The notes under the pieces were generated by a model, which saw only the letters and a program-made list of their open reading frames with translations, ran no database searches and was not told the origin of the DNA. DNA of 64,000 nucleotides, taken from Flaviflagellibacter rhizophilus. GTDB taxonomy: Bacteria > Pseudomonadota > Alphaproteobacteria > Rhizobiales > Methylopilaceae. Numbering within the stretch: position 1 is the stretch's first letter; each line of letters begins with the position of its first letter. The stretch lies in assembly GCF_033898525.1 (NCBI RefSeq), contig NZ_JAXAFJ010000001.1, positions 682,001 through 746,000 on the forward strand, given 5' to 3'. Made by a program: the position numbers and the translations under genes. Of this stretch, positions 45,390 to 54,030 are shown in pieces.

Positions 45390-46127
45390 CTACACCACGC
45401 CGCCATTCGCGCGGATCACCTGCCCGTTGACCCAGCCGCCGTCCGGCCCGAGCAGGAACGACACCACGCCCGCGATGTCCTCCGGCTCTCCGAGCCGCCC
45501 CAGCGGGATCAGCCTGGTCAGGCCCGCCACCTGCTCCTCGGTCTTGCCGCCGAGGAACAGCTCCGTCGCCACCGGGCCGGGCGCGACCGTGTTGACGGTG
45601 ATGCGCTTCGGCCCGAGTTCCTTGGCCATGATGTGCGTCAAGGTTTCCACCGCAGCCTTGGTGGCCGCGTAGATGCCGTAGCCCGGCAGTTTCATGCCCA
45701 CCACGCTGGTGGAGAAGTTGACCACCCGCCCGCCATCGCGAATGCGGCGGCCGCCCGCGCGCATGCCGTTGAACACGCCCTTGAGGTTCGTCGCCACCAT
45801 GGCGTCGAACTGCTCGTCGGTCGCCTCCGCCAGCGGGGCGAGGGTCATGATGCCGGCATTGTTGACGATGGCGTCGACGCCGCCAAAGGCCCGTTCCGTC
45901 TCGTCGAACAGCCGCGCCACGGCTTTGGCGTCGGCCACATCGGCCTGCACCGCGATGGCGCGCCCGCCGGAGGCGTTGATGCGCTCCGCCAGTTCGCGCG
46001 CCGGGGCTTCGCTGCCGGCATAGTTGATGGTTACCGCAAAGCCGTCGCGGGCCAGCCGCTCGGCGATGGCGGCACCGATGCCTCGCGAGGCGCCCGTGAC
46101 GATGGCGGCCTTGTTCGCGTGTTCCAT
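45390..46127 (-). CDS. Classical SDR oxidoreductase (FabG-like)
   Basis: 245 residues. Cofactor motif TGASRGIG at 11-18, NNAG at 89-92, catalytic Ser around 139-141 and YxxxK with Tyr153 and Lys157. PG-motif VAPGPVATELF near 185. Length and pattern are of a 3-oxoacyl-ACP-reductase-like enzyme, but isolated copies next to oxidoreductase genes usually act on other carbonyl substrates. It is convergent with the PRISE gene (9-nt gap) and divergent from the chloroperoxidase-like gene. Confidence 0.9.
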   Translation of the reverse strand: MEHANKAAIVTGASRGIGAAIAERLARDGFAVTINYAGSEAPARELAERINASGGRAIAVQADVADAKAVARLFDETERAFGGVDAIVNNAGIMTLAPLAEATDEQFDAMVATNLKGVFNGMRAGGRRIRDGGRVVNFSTSVVGMKLPGYGIYAATKAAVETLTHIMAKELGPKRITVNTVAPGPVATELFLGGKTEEQVAGLTRLIPLGRLGEPEDIAGVVSFLLGPDGGWVNGQVIRANGGVV

Positions 46128-46283
46128 TCTGTCCTCCTCCGACCCCTGCCGTCCTGGTCATATCGGCTTCGCGAAAAAGCGCTACCAAACCCGTGGCCGG
46201 CGGCGCTTGATGCGGGGCCCTCCCGCTGCCCTTCGATGCAGCACCGGGACGCAAAGCCAGCACCGCATCGGAGGAAGTGTGAC

Positions 46284-47114
46284 ATGAGCACGATCACCAC
46301 CAGGGACGGCACGGAAATCTTCTACAAGGACTGGGGTTCCAAGGACGCGCAGCCCATCGTCTTTCATCACGGCTGGCCGCTCACCGCGGACGACTGGGAC
46401 GCCCAGATGATGTTCTTCCTGGGCGAGGGCTACCGCGTCATCGCGCATGACCGCCGCGGCCATGGCCGCTCCACCCAGACCGATACCGGCAACGAGATGG
46501 ACACCTACGCCGCGGACGTGATCGAACTGGCCGCGGCGCTGGACCTCCGCAACGCCGTTCACATCGGCCATTCGACCGGCGGCGGCGAGGTCGCGCATTA
46601 CGTGGCGCGCGCCGAAGCCGGCCGCGTCGCGAAGGCGGTGCTGATCGGCGCCGTTCCTCCGATCATGGTCAAGACCGAAGCCAATCCGGGCGGCCTGCCG
46701 CTGGAGGTGTTCGACGGCTTCCGCGCGGCTACCGCCGCCAATCGCGCGCAGTTCTTCGTCGATGTGCCGACCGGGCCGTTCTACGGCTTCAACCGTCCGG
46801 GCGCGAAGGTCAGCCAGGGGGTCATCGACAATTGGTGGCGCCAGGGCATGATGGGCGGCATCAAGGCCGAGTACGACTGCATCAAGGCCTTCTCGGAAAC
46901 CGATTTCACCGAAGACCTGAAGGCCATCGACGTGCCGGTGCTGGTGATGCACGGCGACGACGACCAGATCGTGCCTTACGCCGATTCCGCGCCTCTGGCG
47001 GCTGCCCTGCTGAAGAACGGCACGCTGAAGACCTATGAAGGCCTGCCGCACGGCATGTGCACCACCCATGCCGAGATCATCAATCCCGATCTGCTGGCCT
47101 TCATCAGGGGCTGA
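46284..47114 (+). CDS. Alpha/beta hydrolase, non-heme chloroperoxidase/arylesterase type
   Basis: 276 residues from ATG at 46284 after GGAGGAAG. The first part FYKDWGSKDAQPIVFHHGWPL (oxyanion region) and the nucleophile elbow GHSTGGG with Ser97 are typical of cofactor-free haloperoxidases and aryl esterases. The Asp is in VLVMHGDDDQIVP and the His in LPHGMCTTH, so the triad is complete. The physiological activity is probably an esterase or perhydrolase. Divergent from the SDR gene. Confidence 0.9.
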   Translation: MSTITTRDGTEIFYKDWGSKDAQPIVFHHGWPLTADDWDAQMMFFLGEGYRVIAHDRRGHGRSTQTDTGNEMDTYAADVIELAAALDLRNAVHIGHSTGGGEVAHYVARAEAGRVAKAVLIGAVPPIMVKTEANPGGLPLEVFDGFRAATAANRAQFFVDVPTGPFYGFNRPGAKVSQGVIDNWWRQGMMGGIKAEYDCIKAFSETDFTEDLKAIDVPVLVMHGDDDQIVPYADSAPLAAALLKNGTLKTYEGLPHGMCTTHAEIINPDLLAFIRG

Positions 47115-47163
47115 GCCCTCTTCGCAAAAGCGCATCGCGGCCGTGGCCGCGATGCGTGGGAGA

Positions 47164-47736
47164 TCAGGCCGCCCTGGCGGCTCCGCTGACCAGCGCCACC
47201 CAGTCTTCGAGCGCCCGGATCTTCTTGGCATGGAACGCGCGGACCTTCTCGTCGGCGAACGCTCCGTCGGCACCCACGAGATCGTCGGTGAACTGGATAT
47301 AGGCCTCCGGCTGCCCGATCAGGCGCACATCGAGAACGCCGAGCAGATTGCGCAGGTTGGACTGCGCGCCGCCGGTGGCGACGCCGCTGGAGGAGGAGCC
47401 TGTGATGGCGCCCGGCTTGCCGGCCCATGAGTTCTTGCCATAGGGGCGCGAGGCCCAGTGCAGCGCGTTGAGCAGCACGGGCGTGGGCTGGCGGTTGTAT
47501 TCCGGCGTCACGAACAGGAAGCCGTCGGCGGCCCGGACCTCGGCGCGCAGGCGGGCGACGCTCTCCGGCGGCGTGTCCGTGTCGAGATCCTGATTGTAGA
47601 GCGGCAGGTCGTCGATGCGCAGTTCCTCGAACGCGAAGTCCTCGCGCGCCAGAGCCGCCAGCGCGTGGCCGACCTTGCGGTTGATCGAGTCCTTGCGGTT
47701 GCTGCCGACGACGAGGCGGATGTTGAAGCGGGCCAT
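47164..47736 (-). CDS. NAD(P)H-dependent FMN reductase
   Basis: 190-residue flavodoxin-like quinone/chromate/azo reductase. FMN-binding motifs are VVGSNRKDSINRKVG at the N-terminus (phosphate loop) and TPEYNRQPTPVLLNALHW, with GSSSSGVATGGAQSNLR after it. This is the ChrR/YieF-type pattern. Likely detoxifies quinones by two-electron reduction. Convergent with the hydrolase gene and divergent from chaC. Confidence 0.92.
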   Translation of the reverse strand: MARFNIRLVVGSNRKDSINRKVGHALAALAREDFAFEELRIDDLPLYNQDLDTDTPPESVARLRAEVRAADGFLFVTPEYNRQPTPVLLNALHWASRPYGKNSWAGKPGAITGSSSSGVATGGAQSNLRNLLGVLDVRLIGQPEAYIQFTDDLVGADGAFADEKVRAFHAKKIRALEDWVALVSGAARAA

Positions 47737-47852
47737 GGTGAGGACTTCTCCGGAAAAGGCGTGTTGCCGCTCAAGTTAGCGTGCATCCCTTCCGCCGCAA
47801 CTGTCCGCTGTGCATGCTTCACGATGCACCGCCGCAATGCCAGTATCGGGGA

Positions 47853-48566
47853 ATGGCAGACCAAGTCCGCAATGTCCTGACCCGCGACACCATCGAAGGC
47901 GACTTCATTCGCCGCATGCTGCAGGAAAGCGGCCTGCCCTATCAGATCCGCACGGATGCCGAGCTCGAGGAGAGCCTGGAGAGCACGCTGCGCCAGAGGC
48001 CCGGCGGGCCGGTGATGGCTGGCGAGGATGTCTGGCTGTTCGCCTATGGCTCGCTGATCTGGAACCCGGCCTTCGAGTTCAAGGACCGTTCGACCGGCAC
48101 CATCCACACCTGGCATCGGCGTTTCTGCCTGTCCACGCCCATGGGGCGCGGCTCGCCCGAGCATCCCGGACTGGTTCTGGGGCTGGACCGTGGCGGCTCG
48201 TGCCGGGGCGTGGCCTACCGCATCGCGGCCCACAAGGTGCGGCGCGAACTGCAGGTGGTGTGGCTGCGCGAGATGATCGCGGACAGCTATCTCCCGCGCT
48301 GGGTGCATGTGCGCAACGGCGCGGACAGCTTTCTCGCGGTGACCTTCACCATCAATCCCTTGTCCGACAACTATCAGCCGAAGATCACCCTGGCCGAGAC
48401 AGCGGACCGCATCGCAATCGCGCGCGGCGATCTCGGCTCCAGCGCCGATTACCTGTTCCAGACCTTGGAAGGGCTGGAGACCTGCGGCATCCGTGATGTG
48501 TGGATGAGCCGGCTGGCCTGCCTCGTGCGGGAGCGGCTGGCCGCTCAGCCGTCCAGTTCGGGATAG
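47853..48566 (+). CDS. chaC: ChaC-type gamma-glutamylcyclotransferase
   Basis: Cleaves glutathione to 5-oxoproline and Cys-Gly. 237 residues from ATG at 47853. The substrate loop FAYGSLIWNP (YGSL at 65-68) is diagnostic. RRFCLSTPMGRGSPEHPGLVLGLDRGG and PRWVHVRNG, with YLFQTLEGLETCGIRD near the end, match the ChaC family. It has about 50 extra residues before the core. Convergent with the GST gene with 22 nt of overlap, placing glutathione turnover and conjugation side by side. Confidence 0.9.
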   Translation: MADQVRNVLTRDTIEGDFIRRMLQESGLPYQIRTDAELEESLESTLRQRPGGPVMAGEDVWLFAYGSLIWNPAFEFKDRSTGTIHTWHRRFCLSTPMGRGSPEHPGLVLGLDRGGSCRGVAYRIAAHKVRRELQVVWLREMIADSYLPRWVHVRNGADSFLAVTFTINPLSDNYQPKITLAETADRIAIARGDLGSSADYLFQTLEGLETCGIRDVWMSRLACLVRERLAAQPSSSG

Positions 48567-49249
48567 CGGCGGAAGATGCCGTCTTCGCTGAAGGGGATGC
48601 GGCGCGGGCTCTGCAGGTAAGCGCGGATGCGCGGCAGTTCTGCCACCGCGTCGTGCAGCGCCATCACCTTCGGAGCCTTTGCCAGCGCCCGTTCCGCTGC
48701 TCTCGGGAAGGCGTAGCGCAGCCCCTCCACCAGCTGGAACAGCGAGAGATCGGCATAGGTGTTCTCGGCACCGACAAGACGGCCGGGACCTGCGGGATTG
48801 CGCGCCAGCACGGTCTCCAGCCAGCCGAGGAATTTGGGAATGCGGTTGTCGCGGAAGTCGGTTGCGCGGCGCGCCGCCTCGGGCTTCTGGTCCTCGTAAT
48901 ACAGCCCGTTGCCCACGGGATGATGCGTGTCGTGCGCCTCGGCCACCATGTCGGCGATGGTGAGCTGGATCTGATGGGTCCAGAGCCGTCCGCCTGCGTC
49001 TGAGGGCGCGAGGCCGAACCTGTCGCCCAGATGGAGCAGGATGTTGGCGACCTGTCCGACGACGAGGTCGCCATCCTTCAGGAAAGGCGGCGCGAACGCG
49101 GGCGTTGGTCCCTCGTGCATCGCCGAGAACATGGCCTCTACGCCATCCTCGCGCGCCACGTCGCGGTACGGCGCTCCGGCCTGCTCCAGCGCGAGCCGCA
49201 CGAATTCTCCGCGCCCCTGAATGGTCGGCCAATAGTAGAGCAACAGCAT
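48545..49249 (-). CDS. Glutathione S-transferase
   Basis: 234 residues from ATG at 49249 with AAGGA upstream. The thioredoxin-like N-terminal domain (YYWPTIQGRGEFVRLALEQAG) has Tyr5/Tyr6 near the start as the likely catalytic Tyr and the cis-Pro region LKDGDLVVGQVANILLHLG. The helical C-terminal domain ADLSLFQLVEGLRYAFP follows. Class resembles sigma/prostaglandin-synthase-like GSTs. Convergent and overlapping with chaC. Confidence 0.9.
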   Translation of the reverse strand: MLLLYYWPTIQGRGEFVRLALEQAGAPYRDVAREDGVEAMFSAMHEGPTPAFAPPFLKDGDLVVGQVANILLHLGDRFGLAPSDAGGRLWTHQIQLTIADMVAEAHDTHHPVGNGLYYEDQKPEAARRATDFRDNRIPKFLGWLETVLARNPAGPGRLVGAENTYADLSLFQLVEGLRYAFPRAAERALAKAPKVMALHDAVAELPRIRAYLQSPRRIPFSEDGIFRRYPELDG

Positions 49250-49325
49250 CGTCGTCCTTTCCCTCATGGCGCACGGGCGAGGAATTGGCTAAGAGCCGGG
49301 CACAGCGCATTGCACCGGATCCGTC

Positions 49326-49721
49326 ATGCCCAAGATCAAGCTAACGAATATTGTCGGCGTTCAGGTCCAGTCGAAGGACGAGACCTTCTCCATTCTCGGG
49401 CGCGACGGCGCCGGGCGCGAGGTCGTGGTGGAGCTTCCGCTGTCCGCCGCCCGCAAACTGGCCGCCGAGACCCGGCGCATCGCCATGGTGCGGCCGAAGA
49501 CGCCAAACCCGGTGCCGCAGGTTCCCGGCCAGACCGGCGAGGTCGTCCCGCTCGACATCCGCACCGCTGCCGTGGGCACGCTGACGCCGCCCGCCGGTCC
49601 TGCCGTCGCCATCGTGTTCGACCAGGGCGAGGAAACGGAGCTGGCCTTCCGCCTGCCGGCCGCAGGCGCGCTGGAGCTGGGTCACCTGCTCGTCAAGGAA
49701 GGCGAGAAGCTGAAACGCTGA
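49326..49721 (+). CDS. Hypothetical protein
   Basis: 131 residues, not recognised. Beta-rich with a repeated pattern in its two halves (EVVVELPLSAARKLAAE and ELAFRLPAAGALELGHLL) joined by a proline-rich linker, which suggests an internal duplication. No signal peptide or membrane segment. It is divergent from the GST gene and precedes the DUF883-like gene. Confidence 0.65.
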   Translation: MPKIKLTNIVGVQVQSKDETFSILGRDGAGREVVVELPLSAARKLAAETRRIAMVRPKTPNPVPQVPGQTGEVVPLDIRTAAVGTLTPPAGPAVAIVFDQGEETELAFRLPAAGALELGHLLVKEGEKLKR

Positions 49722-49791
49722 GCCGGCGAAACCTTCCCCTTACCTGTCGCGTTCAAGCACCTGAGACCCTAACCACCCGGCAGGTAACGAC

Positions 49792-50232
49792 ATGGCATTC
49801 TGGAGCACGTCCCGCACGTCCGATCTTCAGGCACGGATCGACGAGCTGCAGAGCAGCCTCACGGAGTTGAACCATCTGGTCGGCGAGGGCGCCGAGACGG
49901 CCGGCAAGCGTGCGGTGAAGACTGCCCATGCGGTCGAGGCGCGGGCGTCCAGCGGCGCGCATGATGTGCTCTCGGCTGTAAGCCCCCTGCTCGGCGACCT
50001 CGGGCGCCAGCTCGAAGGCATCCTCACCGCCGTTACTGCCCTGTCAGGCAGCTTTGGCGGACTGGCCCGCAAAGCCGGCAAGGAGAGCCGCGCGGCCTAC
50101 AGCACCGTGGAAACGAAGGTCGAGGACAATGCCATGGTCGCCGTGCTTGCAGCCGCCGGCATCGGCTTCCTGATCGGTGCGGCGGTGGGCGGCACGGCAG
50201 CCGCACAGCGCCGGCCGCGCAACCCTTCCTGA
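49792..50232 (+). CDS. DUF883/ElaB-YqjD-like tail-anchored protein
   Basis: 146 residues. A long N-terminal helical/coiled-coil region (LQARIDELQSSLTELNHLVGEG) is followed by a C-terminal membrane helix with glycine zipper (VAVLAAAGIGFLIGAAVGGT) and a basic tail. This is the ElaB/YqjD arrangement, seen in stress-induced inner-membrane proteins that can bind ribosomes in E. coli. Function here is inferred. Confidence 0.78.
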   Translation: MAFWSTSRTSDLQARIDELQSSLTELNHLVGEGAETAGKRAVKTAHAVEARASSGAHDVLSAVSPLLGDLGRQLEGILTAVTALSGSFGGLARKAGKESRAAYSTVETKVEDNAMVAVLAAAGIGFLIGAAVGGTAAAQRRPRNPS

Positions 50233-50296
50233 ATTCAGCACCCGGGCAGAAGGTCGGCGCTCGTCGCCGGCTATTCCAGGCAGTATACCGCCCGGC

Positions 50297-52075
50297 ATGA
50301 GCGAGCCGGGCACCCTTATCCTGCACGACAACAGCGCCTCGGGCGGGTCGAGCCTGCTGTTTCGCTGGCCGCATCGCGTGCTCACCACCTGCAACGCCTT
50401 GGAAGCGCCGGGCCTGATCGCCGAGGCGGAGGCGGCGCTTGCACGTGGCCAGCACATTGCGGGCTTCCTGTCCTACGAACTCGGCCTGCTGTTCGAGGAG
50501 CGTCTGGCAGGGCTGCTGCCGAGCCGCTCATCGTTTCCGCTGCTGTGGCTCGGCATCTACGATGCTCCGGACGTGCTTACCCGCGCCGAGGCATGGAGCT
50601 GGATCGGCGGGAACTGCGGCCCTGAACGCCCGGTCATCGCGGACCTCGCGATCGGCGTGTCGCGAGAGGAGTACGGCACCGCCTTTCGGCAAGTGATGCG
50701 GTTCATCCACGCGGGCGACGTCTACCAGGTCAACCTGACCATGCCGGCGGGCTTCCGGCTGCAGGGCGACGCAATGGCGCTCTACCGCGACCTCTGCCTG
50801 CGGCAGGAGGTGGCTCACGGCGCCTGGCTCGACACCGGCGAGCACCGGGTGCTGTCGCTGTCGCCGGAACTGTTCGTCGCGAACACCGGCGGACGGCTGG
50901 TTACTCGCCCCATGAAGGGCACCATCGCACGCGGCCGGGACGATGAGTCGGATGCGGAGAAGGTGCAGCAGCTTCGCGCCGACGAGAAGTCCCGCGCCGA
51001 GAACCTCATGATCGTGGACCTCCTGCGCAACGATCTAGGCCGAGTGGCCAAACTCGGCAGCGTGGAGGTGGACGCCCTCTTTGCCGTAGAGACCTATGCG
51101 TCCCTCCACCAGATGACCTCGACGGTGAGTGCGCAGCTCGAATCCTCGAACGGGATCAGGGAGATCCTGGCAGCGCTGTTCCCGTGCGGCTCCGTCACCG
51201 GGGCGCCGAAGATCCGCGCGATGCAGATCATCCACGATGTCGAGGCGGGGCCGCGCGGTCTCTACACCGGCAGCATCGGGCACATCGCGCCGGGCGGCGA
51301 TTTTCGCTTCAACGTGGCGATCCGCACCGCTGTCATTGATGTGGATGGCAATGGCCGCATTGGCGTGGGCGGCGGTGTGGTGGCGGATTCCGAGGAGCAG
51401 GCGGAATATGAGGAAGCGCTGCTGAAGCTGCGCTTCCTGCAGGGCGTGCACGAGCCGTTCGGACTGATCGAGACCTTCGCCTATGACGGCACGTCGCTGG
51501 TCCTCGAGGAGCGGCATCTGTCCCGGATGTGCGCTTCGGCAGCGGACCTCGGCCTGCCCTGCGACCGGCAGGGTGCAGAGGCGGCGTTGTTCGGCGCCCT
51601 CGCGGGCCGCAGCGAACCGGCCCGCGTGCGCCTGTTGCTCCGAGAGGATGGCGGGTTCGATGTGGCCGTCACCGATCTCAAGCCCATGACCGAGCTCAGC
51701 TTCACCATTGCGCCGCTGCCGGTGCACAGCGCCGATCCCCTGCTCCGGCACAAGACCACGCGTCGCGCCGTCTATGACGTGCCGCGCGCCGACGCCGCTC
51801 GCCGGCTGGGGGTGGATGAGGTGGTCTTCCTCAACGAGCGGGGGGAACTGACCGAAGGCAGCTTCACCAATCTGTTTGTGCAGAAAGACGGACGGCTGCT
51901 GACGCCGCCTGTCAGTTCCGGCCTCCTGCCCGGCACCCTGCGGGCCGAGTTGCTGGACACCGGGAGGGCCCATGAAGCCGTGCTGAACCTCGCCGCCCTT
52001 GAAGACGCCGACGCGGTGTTCTTCGGCAATTCCGTGCGCGGCCTGCTCCCCGCGCGCTGGGTGCGTATGGCCTAG
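50297..52075 (+). CDS. pabB: Aminodeoxychorismate synthase component I fused to aminodeoxychorismate lyase
   Basis: 592-residue fusion making p-aminobenzoate for folate. The PabB part (about 100-385) has the chorismate-binding motifs GDVYQVNLTMP, RPMKGTIARGR, DLLRNDLGRVAKLGSVEV and PCGSVTGAPKIRAMQII. The PabC part (about 395-592) is a fold-type IV PLP lyase with KTTRRAVYD (PLP lysine region) and VVFLNERGELTEGSFTNLFV. Start ATG at 50297; the frame extends upstream over the preceding gene's end. Such PabB-PabC fusions are common in alphaproteobacteria. PabA is not in the window. Confidence 0.94.
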   Translation: MSEPGTLILHDNSASGGSSLLFRWPHRVLTTCNALEAPGLIAEAEAALARGQHIAGFLSYELGLLFEERLAGLLPSRSSFPLLWLGIYDAPDVLTRAEAWSWIGGNCGPERPVIADLAIGVSREEYGTAFRQVMRFIHAGDVYQVNLTMPAGFRLQGDAMALYRDLCLRQEVAHGAWLDTGEHRVLSLSPELFVANTGGRLVTRPMKGTIARGRDDESDAEKVQQLRADEKSRAENLMIVDLLRNDLGRVAKLGSVEVDALFAVETYASLHQMTSTVSAQLESSNGIREILAALFPCGSVTGAPKIRAMQIIHDVEAGPRGLYTGSIGHIAPGGDFRFNVAIRTAVIDVDGNGRIGVGGGVVADSEEQAEYEEALLKLRFLQGVHEPFGLIETFAYDGTSLVLEERHLSRMCASAADLGLPCDRQGAEAALFGALAGRSEPARVRLLLREDGGFDVAVTDLKPMTELSFTIAPLPVHSADPLLRHKTTRRAVYDVPRADAARRLGVDEVVFLNERGELTEGSFTNLFVQKDGRLLTPPVSSGLLPGTLRAELLDTGRAHEAVLNLAALEDADAVFFGNSVRGLLPARWVRMA

Positions 52076-52126
52076 TCGATTTCATTCAACGGTGGGTAAG
52101 CAGCAGGCTTAGCACCACGTCGGAGC

Positions 52127-52216
52127 GTATGGGTTCCGGCCTTCGCCGGAACGCCCGGATCAGCTCCGAAGCCCAAGCATGTGAACTGCGTCCCGGCGAA
52201 GGCCGGGCCCCACACC
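52127..52216. repeat. Repeat family B, inverted pair (copy B1)
   Basis: Left arm GTATGGGTTCCGGCCTTCGC begins at 52127. Right arm, from about 52189, contains TCCCGGCGAAGGCCGGG then CCCACACC. The arms are imperfect inverted complements about 35 nt apart. It lies in the 215-bp gap between pabBC and nth. The same arrangement recurs at 57367. Confidence 0.8.
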
Positions 52217-52290
52217 CTGTGACCGACCGGCTCCTGGCTCATTGCCTGCCGCTCTCCTCTAGCGCAGCTCAGCAGACAGCGCTCCGGACA

Positions 52291-53070
52291 CTATCGCGGC
52301 GGCAGCAGCGCCCGCGCTGGCTTCTCCACCGGAGCCGGCGTCTTCGGCTCGTAGCGGCAGATGTCGCTGATCAGGCAGCGCCAGCATTCCGGCGTGCGGG
52401 CCTTGCACACATAGCGCCCGTGCAGGATCAGCCAGTGATGGGCGTGCAGCAGCGCCCATTTCGGCACCCGCTTCTCCAGCGCCAGTTCCACTTTCAGCAC
52501 GTCCGCCCCGGGCGCAAGTCCGGTGCGGTTGCCGACGCGGAACAGATGGGTGTCCACCGCGATGGTCGGTTGGCCGAAGAAGATGTTCAGCACCACGTTC
52601 GCCGTCTTGCGGCCCACGCCGGGCAGCGCCTCCAGCGCCTCGCGGGTGGCCGGCACCTCGCCGTCATGGTTCGCGATCAGCTGCTCGGACAGCGCCACCA
52701 CGTTCTTCGCCTTGGTGTTGAACAGGCCGATGGTGCGGATGTAGCGGGAGACGCCCTCCACACCGAGCGCCGCCATCTTCTCGGGGGTATCGGCGATGGC
52801 GAACAGCGCACGCGTCGCCTTGTTGACGCCGGCATCGGTCGCCTGCGCCGAGAGCACGACCGCCACCAGCAGGGTGAAGGCGTTGACGTATTCCAGCTCT
52901 CCCTTCGGCTCGGGATTGGCGGACTGGAAGCGGCGGAACACCTCTTCGATCTCGGCGCGGGTCAGCGTGCGGCTTCGCCGTTTCGGCGCTGGCGGCGGTG
53001 GGCTGGAGATAGCAGGCGGCTGGCGCGACGTCATCTCCGCGCTAATATGATGGCTGTGCGCCACCGGCAA
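52291..53070 (-). CDS. nth: Endonuclease III
   Basis: Base-excision-repair DNA glycosylase/AP lyase for oxidised pyrimidines. 259 residues, or 247 if the ATG at 53034 is used. The HhH motif EALPGVGRKTANVVLN has the catalytic Lys, and the catalytic Asp follows in IAVDTHLFRVGNR. The iron-sulfur cluster cysteines C-x6-C-x2-C-x5-C are complete (CKARTPECWRCLISDIC). It has a proline-rich N-terminal extension. Divergent from the DUF2244 gene with only 11 nt between first possible starts. Confidence 0.96.
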   Translation of the reverse strand: MPVAHSHHISAEMTSRQPPAISSPPPPAPKRRSRTLTRAEIEEVFRRFQSANPEPKGELEYVNAFTLLVAVVLSAQATDAGVNKATRALFAIADTPEKMAALGVEGVSRYIRTIGLFNTKAKNVVALSEQLIANHDGEVPATREALEALPGVGRKTANVVLNIFFGQPTIAVDTHLFRVGNRTGLAPGADVLKVELALEKRVPKWALLHAHHWLILHGRYVCKARTPECWRCLISDICRYEPKTPAPVEKPARALLPPR

Positions 53071-53081
53071 GGATTGGCCCG

Positions 53082-53576
53082 ATGACCTACACCCCGGAGG
53101 ATGTGGAGCTCTACCGCACGGTGCTGCGTCCGCATCGCTCGCTCGGCCCCACGGGCTTTCGCGTGCTGATGATCGCGGTGGGCGCCGCCTCGGCCGTGGC
53201 CAGCATTCCCTTCTTCATCGTGGGAGCCTGGCCGGTCGTCGGCTTCTTCGGCCTCGACGTGCTGCTGCTCTATCTCGCTTTCCGCTGGAGCTACCGCACG
53301 GCGCGCGCCCGCGAGGAACTGGCGCTGACCCATTTCGAACTCAGCGTGCGCAAGGTCTCGCACTGGGGCGAGCACGCGGAATGGCGCTTCAACCCCTCAT
53401 GGGTGCGCCTGCACCGCGAGGTGGATGAGGATTACGGGCTTCAGCGTGTGGCTATCGTGGAACGGCAGACGCATCTGAACATCGGCGGCTTCCTTGCGCC
53501 GGAGGACCGGGCCGCGTTCGCACGCGATTTCGGCGCCGCTCTCAGCGAAGCCAAGCGCGGGCCCCGCTACACCTGA
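53082..53576 (+). CDS. DUF2244-family membrane protein
   Basis: 164 residues. Two closely spaced hydrophobic helices (about 27-46 and 50-66) are followed by a PH-like C-terminal domain with FELSVRKVSHWGEHAEWRFNPSWVRL and GGFLAPEDRAAFARDFGAALSEA. Complete family pattern; function unknown. It pairs divergently with nth, an arrangement I believe is common in Rhizobiales. Confidence 0.88.
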   Translation: MTYTPEDVELYRTVLRPHRSLGPTGFRVLMIAVGAASAVASIPFFIVGAWPVVGFFGLDVLLLYLAFRWSYRTARAREELALTHFELSVRKVSHWGEHAEWRFNPSWVRLHREVDEDYGLQRVAIVERQTHLNIGGFLAPEDRAAFARDFGAALSEAKRGPRYT

Positions 53577-53582
53577 AGGCGC

Positions 53583-53759
53583 TTAGAAGCGGCGGCGCAC
53601 CCTGTTGTAGAAATAGGCCACAGCCGCAGCCGCAAGTGCTGCCAGCAGGGCGAAAAACAGGATGATCACGCCGACCGCGCCGAGCACGGACTGGAACGTG
53701 TCCCAGAAGCCGATCTGGCCCACCATGATGGCCAGGATGATGATGATCAGGATCGGCAT
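53583..53759 (-). CDS. Small hydrophobic protein
   Basis: 58 residues from ATG at 53759; an earlier start at 53816 is possible. Two membrane helices (PILIIIILAIMVGQIGF, and VGVIILFFALLAALAAAAVAYF) end in a basic tail NRVRRRF. Unknown function. The convergent gap to the DUF2244 gene is 6 nt. Confidence 0.6.
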   Translation of the reverse strand: MPILIIIILAIMVGQIGFWDTFQSVLGAVGVIILFFALLAALAAAAVAYFYNRVRRRF

Positions 53760-54030
53760 AAGTGGGTCCCCGTCGGAAGCGCGTCCCAGCTTCAGGCCCG
53801 TCGCGCCAGGCGTCAATGGATGGGGATGACCTCACCCTGCACCAAGGCTGCGTGGCGCCGTACATCGGGCGGATTGTCACTTGTACAGGCACGCCGCGTT
53901 AACCTGGTTCCGCCCGACAACCTTAAACTTAAGTAGAAGCTGGAACGATTCGGATGAACCTCCGTTGGATTACACAGGACGGGGTCGTTGTTAATGAGGC
54001 TCAACGGCTCCGAGACCGGCGGAGAACAAC
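53760..54030. other. Divergent intergenic region before the Gly-rich protein gene
   Basis: 271 bp between the small hydrophobic protein and the Gly-rich protein gene. It contains the 12-mer AACCTTAAACTT at 53919-53930, also present before the acyltransferase gene at 35252, and a GGCGGAGAACAAC ribosome site. No promoter could be fixed with confidence. Confidence 0.4.
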
